Positions 1 to 6,123 of a DNA stretch of 6,173 nt are shown piece after piece. The translations under genes were made by a program, and so were the position numbers. How positions within the stretch are numbered: position 1 is the stretch's first letter; each line of letters begins with the position of its first letter. This stretch comes from Candidatus Omnitrophota bacterium (GTDB taxonomy: Bacteria; Omnitrophota; Koll11; Gygaellales; Profunditerraquicolaceae), in the NCBI GenBank assembly GCA_028712045.1, contig JAQTRA010000060.1, positions 1 through 6,173 on the forward strand. The letters run 5' to 3'. The notes under the pieces were generated by a model. It worked only from the letters and a program-made list of their open reading frames with translations, was not told the origin of the DNA and ran no database searches.

Positions 1-40
1 GGTTATCCGCGAGCTACGGGCTATTGAGTACGCTAAATAA
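1..40 (+). CDS. rny: Ribonuclease Y, C-terminal end only (partial)
   Basis: The frame starting at base 2 reads VIRELRAIEYAK followed by TAA at 38-40. This closely matches the very conserved end of RNase Y (B. subtilis ends VIRETRAVEYAK, from memory). RNase Y is a membrane-anchored endoribonuclease that starts mRNA decay; its KH and HD domains would lie upstream of this window. The call rests on only 12 residues, but it is strengthened by the next gene being ymdB, the usual neighbour of rny in Firmicutes and other phyla. The stop codon lies 1 nt before the ymdB ATG, so the two are very probably co-transcribed. Confidence 0.85.
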   Translation, partial: VIRELRAIEYAK

Positions 41-41
41 A

Positions 42-830
42 ATGAAGATACTTTTTATCGGGGATATTGTTGGCGCGCCGGGAAGAAAAGCAATTGCCAA
101 GTTGCTTCCTTTGTTAAAAGAGGAGCTGGGAATAGATTTTACGATTGCTAATGCCGAGAATGCGTCCGGCGGTTCAGGGATCACTTCTAAGGTTTCTGAA
201 GAGTTATTCGGTTCCGGCGTGGATGTGATTACTTCCGGAGACCATATCTGGAAGAAAAGCGAAATTTTTGAATTAATTAATCAGGAGGAAAGGATTTTGC
301 GGCCATTAAATTATCCCAGTGGCGCTCCGGGGCGCGGGGCAAAAGTATTTAAATCTAAAAAAGGAGTTAAGGTCGGAGTAATTAATGTTAACGGCCGGGT
401 TTTTATGGATGCTTTAGAGTGCCCCTTTAAGGCTACGCTTAAAGCTTACGAAGAGTTGAGTAAAGAAACTAAAATTATTTTGGTCGATATTCATGCCGAG
501 GCTACTTCCGAAAAAGTTGCTTTAGGCTGGTATTTAGATGGCAAGGTCTCGGCTATTTGCGGCACGCACACCCATATTCAAACTGCTGATGAAAAGATCC
601 TGCCTAAGGGTACGGCTTATATAACTGATGTCGGTATGACTGGCCCTTATGATTCGGTAATCGGCAGAAGGGTGGAAGATGTGTTAACGCGTTTTTTAAG
701 TTCTATCCCGACAAAGTTTAATGTGGCTGAAGAAAATATACAGTTGCACGGCGCGCTTATCGAAGTAGATGAAAAAACCGGTAAGGCGTGTTCGATTTTA
801 AGAATACAGAAAAAACTTTTAGATGAATAA
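42..830 (+). CDS. ymdB: YmdB/TIGR00282-family metallophosphodiesterase
   Basis: This 262-residue protein is full length for the family (about 260-265). YmdB of B. subtilis is a cytoplasmic dimetal phosphodiesterase that acts on 2',3'-cyclic nucleotides and affects biofilm and motility gene expression. Visible motifs are GDIVG with D8, NAEN with E39 and N40, SGDHIW with D67 and H68, DIHAEATSEK with H151, and GTHTHIQTAD with H176 and H178. Together these form the expected dimetal site, except that the usual Asn of GNH is Asp here. The strongly conserved YITDVGMTGPYDSVIG segment is also present. The ATG at 42 is preferred over an in-frame TTG at 24, because the TTG lies inside the rny end and because family members begin at MKILFIGD. 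No clear Shine-Dalgarno is visible, so coupling to rny translation is likely. The 3' end overlaps the next gene by 8 bp. Confidence 0.93.
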   Translation: MKILFIGDIVGAPGRKAIAKLLPLLKEELGIDFTIANAENASGGSGITSKVSEELFGSGVDVITSGDHIWKKSEIFELINQEERILRPLNYPSGAPGRGAKVFKSKKGVKVGVINVNGRVFMDALECPFKATLKAYEELSKETKIILVDIHAEATSEKVALGWYLDGKVSAICGTHTHIQTADEKILPKGTAYITDVGMTGPYDSVIGRRVEDVLTRFLSSIPTKFNVAEENIQLHGALIEVDEKTGKACSILRIQKKLLDE

Positions 831-2634
831 GAAGCAGGTTCTATTATTATTCCTGGTATTTTTTTTAGCTGGGGTTTGCCTGGCGCAAAGCCCGGAAGAA
901 ATAGTATTTAATCTAGACCTTAATGGCCCCGCAATACCCACTCCTAAAATATATAAACCTAATATTGATTTAAGCGGCCGGGGCGCGCACCGCGATATTA
1001 CTTGGCCACAAACCTTAGCGGCTAAAGATACAATAGAAAAATGGCAGGCAGATTTAGGTTTTTCTGGTTTCTACCGGATCCAATATAATCTCTGGGAGAT
1101 TCAACAGCTAGCCCAGGATAAAACCGCGCAAACCAGCTTACTGGATAACTACGAAACAGTTATTAAGAAAATTAATGATAACGGCGGAACAGTTATTCTT
1201 AATTTATTTGGCACGCCTTCAGGTTTAGGCAGGGTGCTGGATAAAAATAGCCCTCCCCATAACCTGAAAGAATATAAAGAGCTGATTAAAAGCACGATCC
1301 GCAAGCTTAGCTGTGAAAAGAAATATAATATCTGGTATGAGGTTTGGAATGCCCCGGACCTGGAAGATTTCTTTTTAGGGGAAAGGTCAGAATATCTTAA
1401 TCTTTATCGCATTGTCGGCGAAGCGGTAAAAGAGTTACGCCAGGAAACTAAGATAAATATACCTCTGGGCGGCCCTTCGGTAAGCTCCTGGTTTGCCAAT
1501 GTCCAGCCCAATGATATTTTATACCCGGAGCGCAGTTTAATTTATGAATTAATAAAGTACTGTTATAGCTACCGGTTACCTCTTGATTTTATATCCTGGC
1601 ATGCTTATTCATCCGACCCCAAGCTTGAAAAACAGGACACTATTTATCAAAAATCTTTCATCAAACTTATCCGAGAATGGCTGAAATATTTTAACTTTTC
1701 CAGTTCCCTGCCTTTGATTATTGATGAATGGAATTTTGACGGCCCGGCAAATATTTTATCAGAAAGAGGAAAAGATTCTTTTGTAGCCGCAAGTTTCATA
1801 CCCGCGCGCCTGAAAAATATGTATGAAGCCGGCATAGATTTACAAACTTATTTTTCTTTAGAGGATTTTGCGGATAATAAGGAGGGGGTTAACCGGAATT
1901 TGGGTGTTTTTGGTTTTGATCCTGCGCGCCTTGATTCCAAAAGCTATACCAAAGCCAGCTATAATACCTTACGGCTGTTTAATCTTTTAGGCAATGAATT
2001 GTTGCCGAGCGCCTCCACTGATGATTTTGTCGGCCTGATCACCACAAAGTCCGCGGATTATCTGGCTGTGCTTATTTATAATTATATTGATCCGGCCGCG
2101 GCAATGAATTATTTATCCCGGAATATTGTTTATTTAAACAGCTCCGAAAAAAAGTCAGTCTTGGATATTATTAAATCTGACCGCATCGAAAAAATTATCT
2201 CCGGAGCCTTAAGTTTATCAACTTTACGGCTGACTAATAAAGTAAAAGATATGTTTACGCAGGCAATCGAGGTTAATACTCTGGCTAAAAAGTTTTCCTC
2301 GGGAAATCGTAAAATAAAAATATCTCTTAAGGGCGCAAAAGATTTATATAGCTTAAGCCGATATACTGTAGACAGTAAATGCAGCCGGGATTGTGATTTT
2401 AATGCCTCTGATGCTCAAGATGTGGATTTTAATCAAGAATATACCCTTTCATTAGAGTTAAGCCCTTACTCAGTGCAATTATTGGTGTTTAAGAAAAAGC
2501 CTCCGGAGCCAATAGTTCCGGTTGTTGAAGTAGTTGAAGCTAAGCCAGATATTGTTAAAACAGAGGTAAAAAAAGAAGAAGTAACCAAAGCAGAAGTAAC
2601 CAAAGCAGTGGTGAAAGATGCCCAAACTCAGTAA
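823..2634 (+). CDS. Exported GH39-like glycosidase-fold protein, probable catalytic loss
   Basis: This is a 603-residue protein. Residues 1-21 form a Sec signal peptide (MNKK, a hydrophobic run, then a probable cut after VCLA), so it acts outside the cytoplasm. Residues about 45-380 look like a clan GH-A TIM barrel closest to GH39 (beta-xylosidase-like). YEVWNAPDL (172-180) sits at the acid/base strand, FISWHAYS (256-263) is a typical GH39 segment, and LIIDEWN carries the expected nucleophile E302. The acid/base Glu of the usual WNEP is Ala177 (codon GCC), so ordinary retaining hydrolysis is doubtful. Residues about 385-556 look like a beta-rich accessory domain interrupted by a helical stretch near 423-494. 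A K/E/V/P-rich tail (557-603) ends the protein. It overlaps ymdB by 8 bp and xseA by 17 bp. Its role could be polysaccharide binding, an unusual hydrolase or an envelope protein; the substrate is unknown. The fold call is fairly firm and the function is not. Confidence 0.72.
   Translation: MNKKQVLLLFLVFFLAGVCLAQSPEEIVFNLDLNGPAIPTPKIYKPNIDLSGRGAHRDITWPQTLAAKDTIEKWQADLGFSGFYRIQYNLWEIQQLAQDKTAQTSLLDNYETVIKKINDNGGTVILNLFGTPSGLGRVLDKNSPPHNLKEYKELIKSTIRKLSCEKKYNIWYEVWNAPDLEDFFLGERSEYLNLYRIVGEAVKELRQETKINIPLGGPSVSSWFANVQPNDILYPERSLIYELIKYCYSYRLPLDFISWHAYSSDPKLEKQDTIYQKSFIKLIREWLKYFNFSSSLPLIIDEWNFDGPANILSERGKDSFVAASFIPARLKNMYEAGIDLQTYFSLEDFADNKEGVNRNLGVFGFDPARLDSKSYTKASYNTLRLFNLLGNELLPSASTDDFVGLITTKSADYLAVLIYNYIDPAAAMNYLSRNIVYLNSSEKKSVLDIIKSDRIEKIISGALSLSTLRLTNKVKDMFTQAIEVNTLAKKFSSGNRKIKISLKGAKDLYSLSRYTVDSKCSRDCDFNASDAQDVDFNQEYTLSLELSPYSVQLLVFKKKPPEPIVPVVEVVEAKPDIVKTEVKKEEVTKAEVTKAVVKDAQTQ
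2563..2622 (+). repeat. Four 15-bp units encoding the lysine/glutamate/valine tail
   Basis: Four successive 15-bp units (2563, 2578, 2593, 2608) encode the pentapeptides EVKKE, EVTKA, EVTKA and VVKDA. Units two and three are identical at the DNA level (GAAGTAACCAAAGCA), which indicates a recent duplication; the outer two are diverged. The repeat makes up most of the low-complexity C-terminal tail of the glycosidase-fold protein. The last unit contains the ATG of xseA at 2618. Confidence 0.8.
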
Positions 2635-3829
2635 GCATATTTATACTGTTTCTGAAATTACTCAGGTGATTAAAGGGATACTTGAGGATCAGGTCGGAGA
2701 GATTTGGATCGAAGGAGAAATTTCTAATTTTAGCGTAGGCCCGAATGGGCATTTTTATTTCTCACTGAAAGATCAGAATGCAATTATTAGTGGAGCAATG
2801 TTTGCTTACGCTAATAAAGGATTAAAATTTAAGCTGGAGAGCGGCCTTAAGGTTATTTGTTTTGGGAAAATTAATGTTTATGCACCGCATGGTAAATATC
2901 AGATTATTGTTGAGCGGCTCGAACCCAAAGGCGTCGGCGCCCGGCAGTTGGCCTTTGAGCAATTAAAGAAAAGACTAGAGCAGGAAGGCTTATTTAATTC
3001 AGCTCATAAAAAAGCACTGCCTTTAATGCCTTTTGCGGTGGGTATTGTTACCTCCGGTAAAGGAGCGGCTGTACGCGATATTTTGCAGATTCTAAAGAAA
3101 GGCGCTTCCTGTGTGGATGTAATTATCCGTTCTGTGCGCGTGCAAGGCGAGCATGCCGCCTCTGAGATTGCCCAAGCAGTAGAGGAGTTTAATGCTTACG
3201 CTTTAGTGGACCTGATTATTGTCAGCCGGGGCGGCGGAAGCACAGAGGACCTCTGGAGTTTTAATGAAGAAACAGTTGTCCGGGCCATTTATAATTCCCA
3301 GCTTCCGGTTGTTTCTGCAGTCGGGCATCAGGTTAATACTACTTTATCAGATTTAGCCGCGGATATTTTTGTGGAAACGCCGTCGGCGGCAGCTAAAATT
3401 ATTGTCGATAAAAAAAATAGTTTACTGGCGCAAATTGACAGTTTTAAGCATGAATTGGAGTTTACGATTTCTCAGGCCATCAGCGAATTGGAAAACAGGC
3501 TCACCGGGCTTACGCATATGCTCAAAAGCCCGGCAGACCGTTTATTAGAAAAACAGCAGTTTTTAGATGAACTTTTTTCCGGGTTAAATTATAATATGCG
3601 CCACAGCTTTGAGCTGGCTGGCGCGCGCAGCAGTTCTTTAATTCAAAGATTAGAGTCGTTAAGCCCATTAGCCATATTATCGCGGGGTTATAGTTTAAGC
3701 ATGCTGATGGCTCAAGAGGTGATTATCAAAGATATCGCTCAGATCAAGCCGGGAGATAAACTTAAAACAATTTTACATAAAGGCGCATTTATTAGCTTAG
3801 TCCAGGAGGTAATTGATGGCCAAAGATAA
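2618..3829 (+). CDS. xseA: Exodeoxyribonuclease VII large subunit
   Basis: This 403-residue protein is within the family range, at the short end. With XseB it forms cytoplasmic exonuclease VII, which degrades single-stranded DNA from both ends in a metal-independent way. Residues about 1-110 form the OB-fold ssDNA-binding domain (YTVSEI, IWIEGEISNF, GHFYFSLKD). The catalytic domain follows, with GAAVRDIL (D154), VSRGGGSTEDLWSFN (R204), and VSAVGHQVNTTLSD then ETPSAAA. A long helical, coiled-coil-like region (about 260-355) and the SPLAILSRGYSL segment complete it. Residues D155, R205, H238 and D241 are reported (from memory) as essential in E. coli; here they align as D154, R204, H237 and N240, so the last is changed from Asp to Asn. 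The ATG at 2618 puts YTVSEI at the usual distance from the N terminus. It lies inside the preceding gene with only a weak GGTG-like upstream element, which suggests coupled translation. Confidence 0.95.
   Translation: MPKLSKHIYTVSEITQVIKGILEDQVGEIWIEGEISNFSVGPNGHFYFSLKDQNAIISGAMFAYANKGLKFKLESGLKVICFGKINVYAPHGKYQIIVERLEPKGVGARQLAFEQLKKRLEQEGLFNSAHKKALPLMPFAVGIVTSGKGAAVRDILQILKKGASCVDVIIRSVRVQGEHAASEIAQAVEEFNAYALVDLIIVSRGGGSTEDLWSFNEETVVRAIYNSQLPVVSAVGHQVNTTLSDLAADIFVETPSAAAKIIVDKKNSLLAQIDSFKHELEFTISQAISELENRLTGLTHMLKSPADRLLEKQQFLDELFSGLNYNMRHSFELAGARSSSLIQRLESLSPLAILSRGYSLSMLMAQEVIIKDIAQIKPGDKLKTILHKGAFISLVQEVIDGQR
3804..3810 (+). promoter_or_regulatory. Strong Shine-Dalgarno for xseB
   Basis: AGGAGGT lies 5 nt before the ATG at 3816 and inside the xseA coding region. 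It is the only near-perfect ribosome binding site at a gene start in this window. It decides the xseB start in favour of the ATG at 3816 over the in-frame TTG at 3813, which would sit only 2 nt from the motif. It may raise XseB output, which fits the excess of small over large subunits in the known enzyme. Confidence 0.85.
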
Positions 3830-4058
3830 ACCGATATTTGAGGAAGATCTAAAAAAATTGCAGAAGATTGTGGAAGAGCTTTCCAGCGGCAAGATCACCT
3901 TAGGTGAGTCGCTTAAGAAATATGAAGAAGGCGTAAAGCTAGCCCAGTCTTGCTCTCAAACCTTAGCCAGCGCGCAGCGCAAAGTAGAGTTACTCATGAA
4001 AAAAGACGGCAAATTTAATTTGGATAAATTTGACGATACCGAGGTAGAAGAAAAATAA
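3816..4058 (+). CDS. xseB: Exodeoxyribonuclease VII small subunit
   Basis: This 80-residue protein has the usual size and pattern of XseB: FEEDLKKLQKIVEELSSGKITLGESLKKYEEGVKLAQSC, then a second helix through SAQRKVELL. The small subunit is a helical hairpin, several copies of which bind each XseA and are needed for activity. A short acidic end (DDTEVEEK) follows the hairpin. The start at 3816 is set by the AGGAGGT at 3804-3810 and overlaps the end of xseA by 14 bp, the classic xseAB arrangement. Its stop lies 1 nt before the dxs start, and xseB-dxs adjacency is also common in other bacteria. Confidence 0.95.
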   Translation: MAKDKPIFEEDLKKLQKIVEELSSGKITLGESLKKYEEGVKLAQSCSQTLASAQRKVELLMKKDGKFNLDKFDDTEVEEK

Positions 4059-4059
4059 T

Positions 4060-5925
4060 ATGTTATTAGAGAAAATAAATTCTCCTGCCGATATAAAACA
4101 ATTAAATTTAGAGCAGCTTAATTGTTTAGCCCGGGAGATCCGGGAAAGGTTAATTGAGGTGGTTTCACAAACCGGCGGGCATCTGGCCTCTAGCTTAGGG
4201 GCGGTAGAATTAATTATTGCTTTGCATTATTGTTTGGATACCCCGAAAGATAAGATTGTTTTTGATGTGGGGCATCAGGCCTACGCGCATAAGTTATTAA
4301 CCGGCCGCAACGCTAAGTTTTCCACGCTGAGGCAATATCAGGGGTTAAGCGGATTTCCTTCTAAAGATGAATCAGTTTATGACCCGTTTACTAGCGGCCA
4401 TAGCTCGAATGCAGTTTCTTTGGGCCTGGGTTTGGCCTGCGCCAGGGATCTAATGCCGGATAAAGAAAAATTTCGCGTTGCTTGTGTTATCGGCGACGGG
4501 TCTTTAAGCGGCGGCCTTTGTTTTGAAGGGCTGAATAATACCGGCCACTTAAAAAAAGATATTCTGGTGGTTTTAAATACTAATGAACTCAGCATTGCTC
4601 CTAATGTCGGGGCAATCAGCAATTATTTAAATAAAATCATTTCTTTACCGGTCTATAATCGTTTTCACGATAATGTAGAGCATTTTCTAAAAACCCGTAT
4701 GCCCCGGGGCAGCCGCCTGATCAAGCTAATGAGTAAATTTGAAGAAGGCTTAAAGGGCCTTTTTGTCCCGGGAATGCTTTTTGAAGAGTTAGGATTCCGT
4801 TATTTTGGCCCGATTGATGGACATGATTTAAATAAATTAACTACTACCTTAAAAAATATTTTAAGCATTAAGGGGCCGCGGCTTTTACATGTAGTGACTA
4901 AAAAAGGCAAAGGATGCTCTTTTGCCGAAAATGACCCGGTAAGATTTCATGGCATTAGTTGTTTTGATATTAATACCGGGGAAGTTTTGCCTAAGAAAAA
5001 TCCAGCCAGCGGGAAAAGCTTTACCCAGGTTTTTGGTGAAAAATTAGTAAAACTGGGTGAAAAAGATAAACGCATTGTGGCCATAACTGCGGCGATGCCC
5101 GAGGGGACAGGGTTAGATAAATTCCGGGATATTTTTCCGGATAGGTTTTTTGATTGCGGCATTGCTGAGCCGCATGCGGTTTGTTTTGCCGCCGGGCTTG
5201 CCCGGCAGGGTTTAAAGCCGATAGTAGCAATTTATTCGACATTTTTACAGCGCGCCTACGATCAGATTATCCAGGAGGTTTCTTTACAGGAGTTACCGGT
5301 AATATTTGCTATTGACCGGGCAGGAATTGTAGGAGAAGATGGTGTTACGCATCAGGGGATCTTTGATATTGCTTATTTAAGGAGTATTCCCAACCTAGTG
5401 ATTATGGCGCCGCAAGATGCGGGCGAATTAGAGGCGATGCTGGAGCTGGCCCTGGGGCTGAATAAACCAGTAGCGATAAGATATCCCCGGGCGACTGCGG
5501 TTGTTTCGGCTAATCCCGGCGCTGCCTTAAAATTAGGTAAGGCAGAATTAATTAAAGCTGGCAAAGATTTTACTATTCTTGCTCTGGGAACGATGGTGGC
5601 GGTGGCTAACGAAGCTATAGAGATATTAAGCCGGGAGAATTTTTCCGGCGGGCTGATCAATGCCCGGTTTGTGCATCCGCTAGATCTGGATTTGATTAAA
5701 ACTGTTTGCGCAAAAACAAATTTTGTTTTTACTCTGGAAGAAGGAATCCGGGATGCTGGTTTTGGCTCGGCGGTTGTTCAGGAGCTTGGCCAAAAAATTA
5801 TGCGGCTTGGTTTGCCAGCTGAATTTATTCCGCATGGGGCCAGAAGCTTGCTTTTAGAAAAATATGGGTTAACTGCGCAGGCTGTCGCAGCAAGTATCCG
5901 AAAGGTCCTAAAGAACAATGGCTAA
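4060..5925 (+). CDS. dxs: 1-deoxy-D-xylulose-5-phosphate synthase
   Basis: This 621-residue protein is full length. It condenses pyruvate with glyceraldehyde 3-phosphate using thiamine diphosphate, the first step of the MEP isoprenoid pathway, in the cytoplasm. The N-terminal ThDP domain shows GGHLASSLG (H41), DVGHQAYAHK (H72), SGHSSNAVS, the GDG of the metal/ThDP motif (145-147) and LNTNELSIAPNVGA (N175). The transketolase-like middle domain has GIAEPHAV with catalytic E370, YSTFLQRAYDQ (Y392, R398), DRAGIVGEDGVTHQG (H431) and IRYPRA. The C-terminal transketolase domain ends near ASIRKVLKNNG. E370, Y392, R398 and H431 fall at the same numbers as in the E. coli enzyme (from memory). Deviations are GIAEPHA for the usual GIAEQHA, NTNEL for NDNEM, and RYPRA for RYPRG. 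None removes a known essential residue, so activity is expected. Upstream there is only a weak GAGG 15 nt away. Confidence 0.97.
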   Translation: MLLEKINSPADIKQLNLEQLNCLAREIRERLIEVVSQTGGHLASSLGAVELIIALHYCLDTPKDKIVFDVGHQAYAHKLLTGRNAKFSTLRQYQGLSGFPSKDESVYDPFTSGHSSNAVSLGLGLACARDLMPDKEKFRVACVIGDGSLSGGLCFEGLNNTGHLKKDILVVLNTNELSIAPNVGAISNYLNKIISLPVYNRFHDNVEHFLKTRMPRGSRLIKLMSKFEEGLKGLFVPGMLFEELGFRYFGPIDGHDLNKLTTTLKNILSIKGPRLLHVVTKKGKGCSFAENDPVRFHGISCFDINTGEVLPKKNPASGKSFTQVFGEKLVKLGEKDKRIVAITAAMPEGTGLDKFRDIFPDRFFDCGIAEPHAVCFAAGLARQGLKPIVAIYSTFLQRAYDQIIQEVSLQELPVIFAIDRAGIVGEDGVTHQGIFDIAYLRSIPNLVIMAPQDAGELEAMLELALGLNKPVAIRYPRATAVVSANPGAALKLGKAELIKAGKDFTILALGTMVAVANEAIEILSRENFSGGLINARFVHPLDLDLIKTVCAKTNFVFTLEEGIRDAGFGSAVVQELGQKIMRLGLPAEFIPHGARSLLLEKYGLTAQAVAASIRKVLKNNG

Positions 5926-6121
5926 AATTGTAATTAATTCTGATAAATGTAAAGGTTGCCTTCTTTGTGTAAGTTTTTGCCCCAAGGGCTTAATCAAGAA
6001 AAGCCAAAATTTAAATAAAAAGGGATTAAATTTCGTAGAGTTTACTCCGGATGGTGATTGCCTTGGTTGCCTGCAGTGCGCAGTAATCTGCCCGGATTGC
6101 TGTATTGAGGTATATAAATAA
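5918..6121 (+). CDS. 2x[4Fe-4S] ferredoxin, KorD/VorD-type delta subunit
   Basis: This 67-residue protein has two complete CxxCxxCxxxCP motifs: C11, C14, C17, C21 and C48, C51, C54, C58. They are separated by the longer linker (LNKKGLNFVEF) typical of delta subunits of 2-oxoacid:ferredoxin oxidoreductases, and the protein ends in the typical IEVYK. It would carry electrons from the catalytic subunits to soluble ferredoxin in the cytoplasm. The next gene starts 2 nt later and looks like the matching alpha subunit, which supports the role. Two further cysteines (C61, C62) directly follow the second motif, where family members as remembered usually have small or hydrophobic residues. The start overlaps dxs by 8 bp; an AAAGG lies 12 nt upstream of the ATG. 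The exact substrate (2-oxoglutarate, branched-chain 2-oxoacid or pyruvate) cannot be read from this subunit. Confidence 0.9.
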   Translation: MAKIVINSDKCKGCLLCVSFCPKGLIKKSQNLNKKGLNFVEFTPDGDCLGCLQCAVICPDCCIEVYK

Positions 6122-6123
6122 AT

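Noticed and set aside
24..41. In-frame TTG giving a 6-residue longer YmdB
   Set aside because: It lies within the final codons of rny, and YmdB proteins start at the MKILFIGD strand, which the ATG at 42 provides exactly.
868..885. Possible lipoprotein signal at AGVC in the glycosidase-fold protein
   Set aside because: The residue before Cys is Val, which does not fit a lipobox; a signal peptidase I cut after VCLA fits better.
1647..1835. Reverse-strand open frame of 62 codons
   Set aside because: It is antisense to the conserved barrel region of the glycosidase-fold gene, resembles no family I know, and is a chance opening.
2555..2752. Reverse-strand open frame with a Leu-rich start
   Set aside because: The Leu-rich run is the antisense of the Lys/Glu/Val repeat tail, and the rest is antisense to xseA.
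3813..3815. TTG start for XseB one codon before the ATG
   Set aside because: It is only 2 nt from the AGGAGGT motif, while the ATG at 3816 has a normal 5-nt spacing.
5191..5206. Perfect hairpin with a 6-bp GC stem and CUUG loop
   Set aside because: It lies mid-gene in dxs within the conserved AAGLARQ coding segment and lacks a U-tract; it is better explained by codon choice than by a terminator or regulatory RNA.
4377..5660. Several reverse-strand open frames of 71-95 codons
   Set aside because: All are antisense to dxs, whose conserved motifs run straight through them; no ribosome binding site or family resemblance.
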